A DNA stretch of 64,000 bases from Olsenella_K absiana (GCF_036408855.1 NZ_JAZGJQ010000001.1:372001-436000), one strand, 5' to 3'; positions 8,426-18,080 are shown, counted from the first letter of the stretch. The notes: a model not told the origin generated them from the sequence alone. Made by a program: numbers and translations.

Positions 8426-9456
8426 TCATCGGCAACCCGGCCTATCCGACCTACCAGGTGTTCCTCTCCATGGGGATCTCCGCCCTCATCACCGTCCTCG
8501 CGATGCCCCCCTTCATCAGGCTCATGAGGCACGAGAAGATCGGGCAGCAGATACGCGCCGACGGCCCCAAGCGCCACCTCGTCAAGCAGGGCACCCCCAC
8601 GATGGGCGGTGTCGTCATCCTGCTGGGCGTGGTCGTGACCTGCGCGCTCATGGCAGAGTGGACGCCAGACCTCGTCTGCGCCGTCCTCGCCATGCTCGTC
8701 ACGGGCTCGCTCGGCCTCCTCGACGACATCGAGTCGGTCGCCCACAGGCGCTCGCTCGGCCTCACCCCCTCGCAGAAGATGGTCGGCCTCGTCACCATCT
8801 CCGTCGTCTTCTGCCTCGCGGCCGTGAACTGGGTGGGGATCAGCCCGATCATCAGGTTCCCGGGCGGGCTGGACGTCGACCTCGGGGTGCTCACGTCGAC
8901 CTTCCACGCCGGCGGCGCCGAGGTCAGGGTCCCCTGGCTCTACGTGCTCTTCGTCTTCCTGCTCATGGCGGGTCTCTCCAACGCCGTCAACCTGACCGAC
9001 GGCCTGGACGGGCTGGCCGGCGGCACGGTGCTCGTGGTGATGCTCGCGATGGCGATGGTCGCCTACAGCTACGGCGAGCTCTCCCTGGCGATCCTGGCGG
9101 CGGCGATCGCGGGCGCCCTCGTCGGCTTCCTCTGGCACAACTGCTATCCCGCCTCCATCTTCATGGGCGACACGGGCTCGCTCGCGCTCGGCGCGGCCTT
9201 CGCGGCCCTGGCCGTCCTCACCAAGACGGAGGTCACCTCCCTCGTGATGGGCATGCTCTTCATCGTCGAGGCGCTCTCCGTGATCATCCAGGTCGTGAGC
9301 TTCAAGGCGACCGGCAAGAGGGTCTTCCTCATGGCCCCCATCCACCATCACTTCGAGAAGAAGGGCTGGAGCGAGACGAAGGTCGTCATCCGCTTCTGGA
9401 TCGTCTCCGCGGCCTTCGCCGCGCTGGGCTTCGCCCTCTACTTCCAGCTCAACTAG
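8422..9456 (+). CDS. mraY: Phospho-MurNAc-pentapeptide transferase
   Basis: Integral membrane enzyme that moves phospho-MurNAc-pentapeptide to undecaprenyl phosphate, making lipid I. 344 aa with about ten membrane spans. Family motifs seen are KQGTPTMGG, LLDDIESV, NLTDGLDGLAGG, FMGDTGSLALG and APIHHHFEKKGW. The ATG overlaps the murF TGA by four bases. A longer reading frame upstream belongs to another frame of murF and is not coding. Confidence 0.95.
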   Translation: MIIGNPAYPTYQVFLSMGISALITVLAMPPFIRLMRHEKIGQQIRADGPKRHLVKQGTPTMGGVVILLGVVVTCALMAEWTPDLVCAVLAMLVTGSLGLLDDIESVAHRRSLGLTPSQKMVGLVTISVVFCLAAVNWVGISPIIRFPGGLDVDLGVLTSTFHAGGAEVRVPWLYVLFVFLLMAGLSNAVNLTDGLDGLAGGTVLVVMLAMAMVAYSYGELSLAILAAAIAGALVGFLWHNCYPASIFMGDTGSLALGAAFAALAVLTKTEVTSLVMGMLFIVEALSVIIQVVSFKATGKRVFLMAPIHHHFEKKGWSETKVVIRFWIVSAAFAALGFALYFQLN

Positions 9457-9477
9457 CAGGCCGAGGAGGTCCTTTCC

Positions 9478-10932
9478 ATGAGCGAGGAGCAAGCCGCGCG
9501 CGAGGCGCGCGCAACGGGTGCGGACGCGAGCAGGCCTTCCGGGTGGCTGGGGGACGTCTGCGTGCTCGGCCTGGGCAAGACCGGCGTAGCGGTCGCCGAG
9601 TACCTGGCGGGCCCGGCGCGGGGCCGGGTCGCCTCCGTCACCGTCTTCGGCGGGGCGCGGTCGACGATGGGGGAGGCGGCGCGCGCCCTCGAGGCCGCCG
9701 GCGTCTCCGTCCGCGTGGGCACCGACGAGGTCGACGGCAGCTACGACCTCGTCGTCTCCTCGCCGGGCATCCCCGAGTCCTCGCCCTTCCTCGCCTCGGC
9801 GCGCGCACACGCCGCCGAGGTCATCGGCGAGCCCGAGTTCGCCTGGCGCGAGAGCCCCGAGCGCTGGGTGGGCATCACGGGCACCAACGGCAAGACGACC
9901 ACGACGACCCTCGCGGCCGAGCTCCTGCGCGCCGGCGGCGACGTGGCGCTCACGGTCGGCAACATCGGCACCGTCGCCACGAGCCAGGTGGCAGACCGCC
10001 CGGCCGGCTCGTGGTTCGTGGCCGAGCTCTCGAGCTTCCAGCTCGAGGAGACCGCGCGCCTGCACCCCCGGGTCGCCGTCCTCCTCAACATCACGCCGGA
10101 CCACGTCGAGTGGCACGGCTCGCTCGAGCGCTACGCCGCGGCCAAGGAGAAGATTTTCGCGAACCTCGACGCGGGCGACCTGGCCGTCGTCTCGGTCGAG
10201 GACGACTGGTGCTGCGCCATCGCGGGCCGGCTCGAGGCGCGCGGCCTCAGGGTCTGCCACCTCGACGTGCACGGCGTCCCCTCCTCGCCGCTCGCGGCCT
10301 ACCTCGCAGGCGACGCCCTCCGCGTCCGCCTCGAGTCGGGCGAGGTAGAGCTCGCCCGCAGGGACGAACTCGCCATCAGGGGAGACCACAACGTCCAGAA
10401 CGCGCTCGCGGCCTCCGCCGCGGCCCTCGAGGTCGGCGTGGCGCCGGCCGACGTGCGCCGCGCACTCCTCGGCTTCCGCGCGCTCGAGCACCGCATCGAG
10501 CCCTGCGGGGAGGTCGCGGGAGTCCGCTTCGTGAACGACTCCAAGGCGACCAACGTCGACGCAGTGGAGAAGGCCCTCACCGCCTTCGAGCCGGGCCGGG
10601 TCGTGCTCCTGCTCGGCGGCCACGACAAGCTGAGCGACCTCACGTCCTTCTCGCGCAAGGTGGCCTCCTCGTGCCGGGCCGCCGTCTGCTACGGCGAGGC
10701 CGGCGAGCGCTTCGCCGAGGCGCTCTCCGCCGCCGGCGAGGGGGGTGGCCTCGTGGTAGAGCGCGCCCCGCACATGGCCGACGCCCTCGAGGCGGGCTGC
10801 CGGCTCGCCGCGCCCGGCGACACGGTGCTCCTCTCTCCGGCCTGCTCCTCCTTCGACGAGTTCTCGGGCTACGAGGAGCGCGGGCGCGTCTTCAAGGCGC
10901 TCGTGCGCGACAAGATGACGGCGGGCGCCTAG
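9478..10932 (+). CDS. murD: UDP-MurNAc-L-alanine--D-glutamate ligase
   Basis: Adds D-Glu to UDP-MurNAc-L-Ala. 484 aa, slightly longer than usual because of about 20 extra N-terminal residues. There is a nucleotide-binding start (VCVLGLGKTGVAVAEYL), the P-loop GITGTNGKTTTTTL near residue 140, NITPDHVEWHGSLERY, and the C-terminal domain from EHRIEPCGEVAGVRFVNDSKATN. ftsW begins one base after the stop. Confidence 0.95.
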   Translation: MSEEQAAREARATGADASRPSGWLGDVCVLGLGKTGVAVAEYLAGPARGRVASVTVFGGARSTMGEAARALEAAGVSVRVGTDEVDGSYDLVVSSPGIPESSPFLASARAHAAEVIGEPEFAWRESPERWVGITGTNGKTTTTTLAAELLRAGGDVALTVGNIGTVATSQVADRPAGSWFVAELSSFQLEETARLHPRVAVLLNITPDHVEWHGSLERYAAAKEKIFANLDAGDLAVVSVEDDWCCAIAGRLEARGLRVCHLDVHGVPSSPLAAYLAGDALRVRLESGEVELARRDELAIRGDHNVQNALAASAAALEVGVAPADVRRALLGFRALEHRIEPCGEVAGVRFVNDSKATNVDAVEKALTAFEPGRVVLLLGGHDKLSDLTSFSRKVASSCRAAVCYGEAGERFAEALSAAGEGGGLVVERAPHMADALEAGCRLAAPGDTVLLSPACSSFDEFSGYEERGRVFKALVRDKMTAGA

Positions 10933-10933
10933 C

Positions 10934-12586
10934 GTGGCGGCCGCCTTTGCCAGGACGGGTGCACAGGGCGGCACGGGCGGCCGTCTCGCGCGGGGGCTCC
11001 ACGGGGTCCCCGCGCGCATCATGGTGCCCCGGGTCGTCCTGTTCGTCTCCGCCTTCGGCCTGACCCTCTTCGGCCTGCTGATGATCTTCTCCGCCTCCTC
11101 GGCGACGGCGCTCGCCTCCGAGGCGACGGACTACGACGCGACCTACTACTTCATCCGGCAGCTGAGGTTCGTGGCGGTGGGGCTCGCCGCCCTCGTCGTC
11201 CTGACGAGGGTGGACTACCGCGTCTGGCGGGGCCGCCTGCTCGTGCTGGCCTGGGTCGTGACGGTGCTCCTCCTCGTCGCGATCTTCTCGCCGACGGCGG
11301 GCACCGACGCCTACGGCGCGACCCGCTGGATCTCGGTGGCGGGCTTCACCCTGCAGCCCTCGGAGTTCGCCAAGGTCACCCTCGTGCTCACGGGCGCCGA
11401 CCTCTACGTGCGCCTCTTCGAGGAGGGGTCCGTGACCCCCGCGCGCTTCGCCGCGCTCGCCCTGGGCGCCGTGGGCCTGTCGCTGCTGCTGATCTTGCTG
11501 CAGCCCGACAAGGGCACGACGGGCATCCTCGTCTTCACCCTGCTGGGCATGGGCTACCTCGCCGGCGTCAACACCGCCCTCGTCATCGGGTGCTTCGCCG
11601 TGGGCGCCCTCGGCGCGGCGGTCCTCGCCATGGGGGACTCCTACTCGCGCGCCCGCGTCCTCACCATGCTGAACCCCTTCCTGGACCCCTATGGCTCGGG
11701 CTGGCAGCTCGTCCAGGGCTTTTACGCCTTCGGGTCGGGCGGTCTCACGGGCGTGGGGATCGGCCTCTCGCGCCAGAAGTACTCCTACCTGCCCATGGCG
11801 CACAACGACTTCATCTTCGCGGTGGTGGGGGAGGAGACGGGCTTCGTCGGCACCGTGGGCGTCCTCGTCGCCTTCGCCCTCATGATCTGGGCGGGCATGA
11901 GGATCGCCGAGCAGGCGCCAGACCTCAGGGGCAGGCTCGTCGCGGCGGGCTGCTCGATCCTGATCGGGGTCCAGCTCCTGGTCAACGTCTGCGGCGTCAT
12001 CGGCTTCTTCCCGCTGTCGGGCAAGCCCGTGCCCTTCCTCTCCTACGGCGGCTCCTCGATCATCTCCTGCCTCATGCTCGTGGGGCTGATCGGGTCGGTC
12101 TCGCTCAGGGACGAGCTGCCGGAGACGGTCTACGACCGGCGCCGCGGCAGGTTGCGCCTGGCGGGCGAGGACGAGGGGTCCCTCGCCGGGGCGGACGGGG
12201 GACCCTTGGGAGAGGGCGCCTGGGACGCAGACGGCCGCTACGGCGTGGCGGACCTCGTGGACCCGGGGCTGTCGAGCGCAGGGGAGGCCACGCCGCGCTC
12301 CTCGCGCCTGCGCCTCGCGGCCGGCCGGCGCGGCTCGGCCTCGTCGCCGCTCCGGCCGGGCCCGGTTGCGCCCAGCGCCGGGACGGGCGCGCAGGCGGCC
12401 CGGGGGGCCTCCGGCGCCGCGCCCGCGCCGCGGCCTCTCTCCCCGGCGGACCCAAGGAGGTCGGCGGGTCGTGGAGGTTGGCTGAGCGCGGACCCCGACG
12501 GCTCGGCGGCGGATAGACTGAGGATGCACGAAGACGATGCGCCCGCCTCCGGCAGGCGCGGCAGGAGGGGATACCGTGAGCGATAG
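10934..12586 (+). CDS. ftsW: Lipid II polymerase FtsW (SEDS)
   Basis: SEDS-family glycosyltransferase that polymerises septal glycan with FtsI. The 550-aa protein has about ten membrane spans between residues 30 and 390, with SEDS signatures ATRWISVAGFTLQPSEFAK, AHNDFIFAVVGEETGF and GKPVPFLSYGGSSI. A GTG start one base after murD is used; an ATG at about 11021 would trim the N-terminal tail. About 150 residues after the last span are Gly/Ala/Arg/Pro-rich and probably disordered and cytosolic, longer than in most FtsW. murG overlaps its end by 11 bases. Confidence 0.92.
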   Translation: MAAAFARTGAQGGTGGRLARGLHGVPARIMVPRVVLFVSAFGLTLFGLLMIFSASSATALASEATDYDATYYFIRQLRFVAVGLAALVVLTRVDYRVWRGRLLVLAWVVTVLLLVAIFSPTAGTDAYGATRWISVAGFTLQPSEFAKVTLVLTGADLYVRLFEEGSVTPARFAALALGAVGLSLLLILLQPDKGTTGILVFTLLGMGYLAGVNTALVIGCFAVGALGAAVLAMGDSYSRARVLTMLNPFLDPYGSGWQLVQGFYAFGSGGLTGVGIGLSRQKYSYLPMAHNDFIFAVVGEETGFVGTVGVLVAFALMIWAGMRIAEQAPDLRGRLVAAGCSILIGVQLLVNVCGVIGFFPLSGKPVPFLSYGGSSIISCLMLVGLIGSVSLRDELPETVYDRRRGRLRLAGEDEGSLAGADGGPLGEGAWDADGRYGVADLVDPGLSSAGEATPRSSRLRLAAGRRGSASSPLRPGPVAPSAGTGAQAARGASGAAPAPRPLSPADPRRSAGRGGWLSADPDGSAADRLRMHEDDAPASGRRGRRGYRER

Positions 12587-13706
12587 GCTCGAGGTCGCGA
12601 TAGCCGCGGGAGGCACCGCGGGCCACATCAATCCGGCGCTCGCGCTCGCTGAGGAGCTCGAGCAGAGGGGCCACCATGTGACCTTCTACGGCCAGACGGC
12701 CAAGCTCGAGGGCAAGCTCGTGCCTCAGGCGGGCTTCGACTTCCGCCCCATCAGGGTCACCGGCATCGACCGCGCGAGGCCCTGGACGGCCGTCTCGGCC
12801 CTGTGGCGCGTCCGCAAGGCGGAGCGCGTGCTCGGCTCCTACTTCGCCGAGGCCGGCGCCCCGGACGTGGCGGTGGGGTTCGGCGCCTACGTGGAGATGC
12901 CCCTCCTGAGGTGGTGCCACAGGCACGATGTCCCCTACGTGATTCACGAGCAGAACTCCGTCCCCGGCCTCGCCAACAGGACGGAGGCCGCCCACGCCAC
13001 CTCGGTGTGCGTCTCGTTCCCCGCGGCGACCCAGGCGTTCAAGGAGCACGTCGGCCCCCAGACCGCCGTCGTCGTCACCGGCAACCCCGTGAGGCGCAGC
13101 GTCATTTCGGCCTCGCGCGAGGAGGGGCGGCGCGCCTTCGGCGTGCCCGAGGGCTCGACGATGCTCCTGGTGTTCGGCGGCAGCCTCGGTGCGCGCCACC
13201 TGAACGAGGGGGTCTGTGCCCTCAAGGGCGAGCTCCTCTCGAGGGACGGCCTCCACGTCGTCCACTCGACCGGCGCTGACCTCTACGACGAGGTGACCTC
13301 GTCGCTCGCCCTCACCGACGAGGAGGCCGCTCGCTGGACGGTCATGCCCTACATCGACAACATGGGCGAGGCGCTCGCCGCGGCCGACCTCGTGGTGTCG
13401 CGAGCCGGCGCGTCCTCGATCGCGGAGATCGCGGCCCTTGCGGTGCCCGCGGTCCTCGTGCCCTATCCGCTGGCGACGGCCGACCACCAGACGACGAACG
13501 CCCGCTACCTCGTGGACGCCGGCGCCGCCGTGCTCGTGCCGGACGACGAGGTGGGCGGCGGGTCCTTCTCGCACGAGGTGCTCTCGCTCTTGGACGACGC
13601 CGCGGAGCGGGGCCGGATGCGCGAGGCCGCGCGCGGGCTCGCGCAGGATAGGGCCGCCCTCGCCCTCGCCGACCAGGTCGAGGCCGCCGTGGCGCCCGGC
13701 GTGTAG
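12576..13706 (+). CDS. murG: UDP-GlcNAc transferase MurG
   Basis: Peripheral membrane GT28 enzyme converting lipid I to lipid II. From the GTG at 12576 (AGGAGGGG at 12563-12570) it has 376 aa. It opens with the glycine-rich donor loop IAAGGTAGHINPALALAEEL and carries HEQNSVPGLANR and the sugar-nucleotide site VSRAGASSIAEIAALAVPAVLVP. Its start lies within the last codons of ftsW, so translation is likely coupled. Confidence 0.95.
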   Translation: MSDRLEVAIAAGGTAGHINPALALAEELEQRGHHVTFYGQTAKLEGKLVPQAGFDFRPIRVTGIDRARPWTAVSALWRVRKAERVLGSYFAEAGAPDVAVGFGAYVEMPLLRWCHRHDVPYVIHEQNSVPGLANRTEAAHATSVCVSFPAATQAFKEHVGPQTAVVVTGNPVRRSVISASREEGRRAFGVPEGSTMLLVFGGSLGARHLNEGVCALKGELLSRDGLHVVHSTGADLYDEVTSSLALTDEEAARWTVMPYIDNMGEALAAADLVVSRAGASSIAEIAALAVPAVLVPYPLATADHQTTNARYLVDAGAAVLVPDDEVGGGSFSHEVLSLLDDAAERGRMREAARGLAQDRAALALADQVEAAVAPGV

Positions 13707-13838
13707 GGGCCAGGCCCCCTCGGGTTGCGTGTAGGATGGAGTGGGCACCTCGGTGCCCGGCACATGGATGCGGAGGCGTCGGGCGGCAGCCCGGCGCAGG
13801 AGCGAGTCTGGCGGGCCCTGCCCGCCGAAGGAGGAGAG

Positions 13839-15269
13839 ATGGCTGGTAACGCTGGCGACAAGGGCTTCAGGAGCGCCCACTTCATCGGGATCGGCGGCGC
13901 CGGCATGAGCGGGATCGCCCTCGTGCTCCACGAGCGCGGCTGCAAGGTCACCGGCTCCGACCTCAAGGAGTCGCACTACGTGCGCGACCTCGAGGCCGCC
14001 GGCGTCGAGGTCTCGGTCGGCCACAAGGCGGACAACATCGACAAGGCGGCGCCCGACGTGGTGGTCATCTCCACCGCCATCCCCGAGACCAACCCGGAGC
14101 TCGTGCGCGCCCGCGAGCTGGGCATCCCCGTGTGGCCGAGGGCTAAGATGCTCGCGGCCCTGGGCGAGGGCGCCCTCACGGTGGCCGTCGCCGGCACCCA
14201 CGGCAAGTCCACGACGAGCTCCATGGTCGCCACGATGCTCGACAAGATGGGGCTCGACCCCTCCTTCCTCATCGGCGCGGTCGTCGAGGGCTACGACACC
14301 AACGGGCGCAACGGTGACGGCGGCTACTTCGTCTGCGAGGCGGACGAGTCCGACGGCTCCTTCCTCTACCTCGACCCACGCGTGGCCGTGGTCACCAACA
14401 TCGAGGCCGACCACCTCGACCACTACGGGACCCTCGCCAACATCGAGAGCACCTTCTGCAAGTTCATGGGCCTCGTCGGCGAGGAGGGCTGCGTAGTGGT
14501 GATGGGCGACGTCGCCCACTACGCCGAAATCGCCCGCAAGAGCGGCAGGCGCTTCGTGACCTACGGCTTCGACGAGGGGAACGACTACGTCTGCAGCGAG
14601 GACGACACCCACCACGGGCTCGCGAGCACGCTGCACGTGAGGACCCCCAAGGGCGAGACCTGCGACGTGACCATCCACGCCAACCCCGGCCGCCACAACG
14701 TCCTGAACGCCTGCGCCGCCATCGCCGTGGCGGACGTCCTCGGCCTCGACGTGCACGCGGCCGCCCGCGCCCTCAGCGAGTTCAAGGGCGCCCGCAGGCG
14801 CTTCACGCACGTGGGCGACGTGGACGGCGTCACGGTCGTCGACGACTACGGCCACCACCCGACGGAGATCGCCGCGACCCTCTCTGCGGCGGCCGACCTC
14901 GACTTCAAGCGCATCGTCACCGTGTTCCAGCCGCACCGCTACTCGCGCACGCAGGCGCTCGCCGAGCAGTTCGGCCATGCCTTCGACGAGGACGACGTCC
15001 TCATCGTGATGGACGTCTTCCCCGCCGGCGAGATGCCGATCCCCGGCGTCTCCGGCAAGACCATCGTCAGCTCGGTGGAGGAGCGCGGCAAGGTCAAGGA
15101 CGTCTCCTATATCCCCAACCGCAAGGAGCTCGTCGAGCACCTCTGCGACGTCGTGCGTCCGGGCGACCTCCTGATCACCCAGGGGGCGGGCGACGTGACC
15201 GCGATAGGCCCCGCCTTCATCGCCCAGATGCGAAAGCGCGACGAGGGCGCCGCGGGCGCCGGCGACTAG
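13839..15269 (+). CDS. murC: UDP-MurNAc--L-alanine ligase
   Basis: First amino-acid ligase of the peptidoglycan precursor pathway. From the ATG at 13839, with AAGGAGGAG ending 2 bases upstream, it has 476 aa. Signatures are HFIGIGGAGMSGIA, the P-loop VAGTHGKSTTSSM (about 122-134), ESDGSFL and the C-terminal RRFTHVGDVDGVTVVDDYGHHPTE. An in-frame start at 13725 would add a Gly/Arg-rich leader unlike the family. The 132-base gap after murG is larger than elsewhere in the cluster. Confidence 0.95.
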   Translation: MAGNAGDKGFRSAHFIGIGGAGMSGIALVLHERGCKVTGSDLKESHYVRDLEAAGVEVSVGHKADNIDKAAPDVVVISTAIPETNPELVRARELGIPVWPRAKMLAALGEGALTVAVAGTHGKSTTSSMVATMLDKMGLDPSFLIGAVVEGYDTNGRNGDGGYFVCEADESDGSFLYLDPRVAVVTNIEADHLDHYGTLANIESTFCKFMGLVGEEGCVVVMGDVAHYAEIARKSGRRFVTYGFDEGNDYVCSEDDTHHGLASTLHVRTPKGETCDVTIHANPGRHNVLNACAAIAVADVLGLDVHAAARALSEFKGARRRFTHVGDVDGVTVVDDYGHHPTEIAATLSAAADLDFKRIVTVFQPHRYSRTQALAEQFGHAFDEDDVLIVMDVFPAGEMPIPGVSGKTIVSSVEERGKVKDVSYIPNRKELVEHLCDVVRPGDLLITQGAGDVTAIGPAFIAQMRKRDEGAAGAGD

Positions 15270-15297
15270 CGGCTCAAGGGAACTCCGGGGACACGAC

Positions 15298-16452
15298 ATG
15301 GGCCTTCGTCTGAGGTTGAGCGGTCTCGGCAGGGGGCGGGGCAAGGCCCGCCCCCCGAAGGGCGCCTCGAGCGTCCTCGGCTCCTCGCTGGGCGACGTCG
15401 CCGGCAGGCTGCAGGGGAGGGGCCTGCCCAAGGGAGGCATCCGCGAGGGCAACCTCAAGGTGGACCCGTCCGCCACCGGCAGGCTCACCGCCGGCGACCA
15501 GAGGCGGCGCGGCAGGCTCCTCAGGGGCGTCATCATCGCCCTCGTCGTGGTCGTGGCCCTCGTCGTCGTCGCCACGGTGGGCGTCACCCTGCTCTCGCAC
15601 ACCTCGACCTTCACGATCGAGTCCTTAGACGTCTCCGGCACCGAGCACGTCTCCGCGGACACGGTCGCGCGACTCGCGAAGGTGGAGAGCGGGGCGACCC
15701 TCCTCAACGTGGACGTCCAGGCCGTCGAGGAGAACCTCAGGAGGAGCCCCTGGGTCGCCTCGGCGACCATCACGCGCGAGTTCCCCGACAGGCTCGGCAT
15801 CGAGGTGCACGAGAGGTCGGTCGGCGAGGTCGTGGCCATGAGCACGGGCGACATCGCGTGGCTGCTCGGCACCGACGACGTCTGGATCGAGCCCGTGCAC
15901 CTCACGGTGCCCGACGGCCAGACCACCAACGACGCGGCGCTCGCCCTCGCGGAGGGCTATGGCGCCCTCCTCGTGACCGACGCCCCCAGCTCCGTGGAGC
16001 CCACCGCGCTCGCCACGGCGACGGACGGCTGCCTCAAGACCGTCGAGCTCTTCCAGGAGCAGTTCTCGCAGGGCTTCAAGGATCAGATCGCCTCCTACTC
16101 GGTGGAGGACTCCGAGAGCGTCACCTGCGTGCTCAAGAGCGGCGTGGAGGTGTCTCTGGGCGCTGCCTCCAACGTGGACACCAAGGAGGCGCTCGTGCGC
16201 CAGCTGCTCGACAAGTACCCGGGGGAGCTCACCTACGTGAACGTCCGCGTGCCCTCCAAGCCCGCCTACCGAAGGCTCGACTCTCCCAACGTGGGCGAGG
16301 GGACGGGCGCCGCCGGGAGCTCCGTCGAGGGTGGCTCCAGCTACTCCGACTCCATCCGGTCGGACAAGATCGGCGACCCCGCGGACGTGAACGACGACGG
16401 AACCGCCTCGTCGGGCTCGGGGTCGTCGTCTGCCGACGCCAGCTCGCAGTAG
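15298..16452 (+). CDS. ftsQ: Cell division protein FtsQ/DivIB
   Basis: Bitopic division protein linking FtsL/DivIC to septal synthesis. 384 aa: a long basic, Gly-rich cytosolic region (about 1-75), one membrane span (about 78-102, IIALVVVVALVVVATVGVTLL), then a POTRA domain from FTIESLDVSGTEHVSADTV with the hallmark SPWVASATITREFPDRLGIEV. The last 55 residues are Ser/Asp/Gly-rich and probably disordered. It stands between murC and ftsZ, the place usually held by ftsQ-ftsA; no ftsA follows. Confidence 0.9.
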   Translation: MGLRLRLSGLGRGRGKARPPKGASSVLGSSLGDVAGRLQGRGLPKGGIREGNLKVDPSATGRLTAGDQRRRGRLLRGVIIALVVVVALVVVATVGVTLLSHTSTFTIESLDVSGTEHVSADTVARLAKVESGATLLNVDVQAVEENLRRSPWVASATITREFPDRLGIEVHERSVGEVVAMSTGDIAWLLGTDDVWIEPVHLTVPDGQTTNDAALALAEGYGALLVTDAPSSVEPTALATATDGCLKTVELFQEQFSQGFKDQIASYSVEDSESVTCVLKSGVEVSLGAASNVDTKEALVRQLLDKYPGELTYVNVRVPSKPAYRRLDSPNVGEGTGAAGSSVEGGSSYSDSIRSDKIGDPADVNDDGTASSGSGSSSADASSQ

Positions 16453-16551
16453 GCCCGGCCCCGACGCCTCCGCCTCGCCTCCGCGTGAGCCTGATCCTAT
16501 GGGGGCCTCGATTCCGTGCGAGCCTCGATCCTGTCCCACGTAGGGCCCGAC

Positions 16552-16594
16552 CGAGCCTCGAGGAAGGCTCGAACCCTCGAGGCCTTGAGGCTCG
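16552..16594. terminator. Hairpin after ftsQ
   Basis: An inverted repeat CGAGCCTC (16552-16559) / GAGGCTCG (16587-16594) with further self-complementary CCTCGAGG words in the loop. There is no T-tract, so factor-independent termination is uncertain; it may attenuate read-through into ftsZ. Confidence 0.35.
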
Positions 16595-16705
16595 CACGCT
16601 GGCCCGAACGTACGCAGAAACTCTTGACCTCAAGCTCAGCCTGATGGTTTTCCGTGCCCGAATTGTGGCCATCTACCTGCGGAATCCATAGTTTCGACAA
16701 AAACG

Positions 16706-16735
16706 TTGACGCGGGGCTTTTGGTTGTGCAAATAT
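16706..16735 (+). promoter_or_regulatory. Candidate ftsZ promoter
   Basis: TTGACG at 16706-16711 is followed after 18 bp by AAATAT (16730-16735) in the AT-rich island ahead of ftsZ. The -35 is good and the -10 is fair (the run CAAATATATC allows other registers). The leader would be about 210 bases and includes the C/A-rich repeats. Confidence 0.4.
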
Positions 16736-16790
16736 ATCGCGCTTTGCATGAGGCGTTGAGGTTAACTTGAGGTTGAGGGTTTTGGCCTCG

Positions 16791-16880
16791 GCAAACGCAC
16801 CAGCACGGAGCACCACCGCACCACCCAGACGAACCACAAACGCACCACCATCGCACCCCAAACGCAGCAGCACGCAGACT
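16791..16880 (+). promoter_or_regulatory. C/A-rich leader of ftsZ
   Basis: About 90 bases almost devoid of T and poor in G, with GCACCAC/GCACC words repeated at least six times and the 19-mer CAAACGCACCACCATCGCA at 16837-16855, identical to the ftsL leader. It ends about 70 bases before the ftsZ start codon. Confidence 0.55.
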
Positions 16881-16951
16881 CGTTAGCACCAACCAGGCAG
16901 GCAGTGACAAGGCGCCGCTCGACCAGGACCGCGCCCAAGCAAGGAGGAACC

Positions 16952-18073
16952 ATGAACGAGAACGAGATTCCCAGCAATTACCTCGCGGTCATCAAGGTCG
17001 TCGGCGTCGGCGGCGGCGGCACCAACGCGGTCAACCGCATGATCGAGGAGGGCATCCGCGGGGTCGAGTTCGTGGCCGTCAACACCGACGCGCAGGCGCT
17101 CGCCCTCTCTGACGCCGACATCAAGGTCCACATCGGCACCGACATCACCAAGGGCCTGGGCGCGGGCGCCGTCCCCGAGGTCGGCGCCGAGGCCGCCGAG
17201 GACTCCCGTGACGAGATCAAGGCCGCCATCGCCGGCTCCGACATGGTCTTCATCACCGCGGGCGAGGGCGGCGGCACCGGTACCGGCGCCGCCCCCGTGG
17301 TCGCCGACATCGCGAAGAACGACGTGGGCGCCCTCACCGTCGGCGTCGTGACCAAGCCCTTCGCCTTCGAGGGCCGCAAGCGCGCGACCAACGCCTCCTC
17401 CGGCATCAAGAACCTCTCCGACAACGTCGACACCCTGATCGTGATCCCCAACGACCGCCTGCTCGACCTCTCCGAGAAGAAGACGACCATGCTCGAGGCC
17501 TTCCGCATGGCCGACGACGTCCTGTGCCAGGGCTGCCAGGGCATCACGGACCTCATCACCGTCCCGGGCCTGATCAACCTCGACTTCGCGGACGTCTGCA
17601 CGATCATGAAGGGCGCCGGCACGGCCATGATGGGCATCGGCATCGCCTCCGGCGACAACCGAGCGGCCGACGCGGCCGAGGAGGCCATCTCCAGCCGCAT
17701 GCTCGAGAGCTCCATCGACGGCGCCACCCGTGTCCTGCTCTCCATCGCCGGCAACAAGGACCTCGGCATCCAGGAAATCAACGACGCGGCCGACATCGTT
17801 GCCAAGAACGTCGACGCTGATGCCAACATCATCTTCGGCACGGTCGTCGACGAGTCCCTGGGCGACCAGGTCCGCGTGACCGTCATCGCCACCGGCTTCA
17901 AGGACGACAACGTCACCAACCCCGGCGTCGGCTCCGCCTCCGCTCCCTCCGACCGCCGCTCCGGCGCGCGCGGCTCGCGTCCCGCGTCCCGTCCCGCCGC
18001 GGGCTCTCGCCAGTCCTCCGGCGAGCGCGACTTCGACATCCCCGACTTCCTCAAGCGCAGCACGCGCATGTAG
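16952..18073 (+). CDS. ftsZ: Cell division GTPase FtsZ
   Basis: Tubulin-like GTPase forming the division ring. The ATG at 16952 follows AAGGAGGAAC and gives 373 aa. The GTP signature GGGTGTG is at residues 106-112 and the T7 catalytic-loop NLDFADV near 208. A short basic linker (residues 325-358) leads to the conserved tail DIPDFLKRSTRM, the site that FtsA or SepF binds. As ftsA is absent here and sepF lies 1.7 kb downstream, SepF is the likely partner. pgeF follows after 7 bases. Confidence 0.97.
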   Translation: MNENEIPSNYLAVIKVVGVGGGGTNAVNRMIEEGIRGVEFVAVNTDAQALALSDADIKVHIGTDITKGLGAGAVPEVGAEAAEDSRDEIKAAIAGSDMVFITAGEGGGTGTGAAPVVADIAKNDVGALTVGVVTKPFAFEGRKRATNASSGIKNLSDNVDTLIVIPNDRLLDLSEKKTTMLEAFRMADDVLCQGCQGITDLITVPGLINLDFADVCTIMKGAGTAMMGIGIASGDNRAADAAEEAISSRMLESSIDGATRVLLSIAGNKDLGIQEINDAADIVAKNVDADANIIFGTVVDESLGDQVRVTVIATGFKDDNVTNPGVGSASAPSDRRSGARGSRPASRPAAGSRQSSGERDFDIPDFLKRSTRM

Positions 18074-18080
18074 GTGCCAG

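Larger units (their letters stand above)
16453..16951 (+). other. Non-coding region upstream of ftsZ
   Basis: A 499-base gap with three parts. 16490-16600 is GC-rich with repeated CTCGAGG words and a hairpin. 16660-16790 is markedly AT-richer and holds a candidate promoter and three overlapping TTGAGGTT/TTGAGGGT repeats (16755-16780). 16791-16880 is a C/A-rich leader. No credible gene is seen. It fits a strong independent ftsZ promoter with a long leader. Confidence 0.6.

Noticed and set aside
12105..15929. Antisense open frame of about 1270 codons opposite murG, murC and ftsQ
   Set aside because: Same GC-driven shadow effect; no ribosome site or recognisable motif, and the sense genes are certain.
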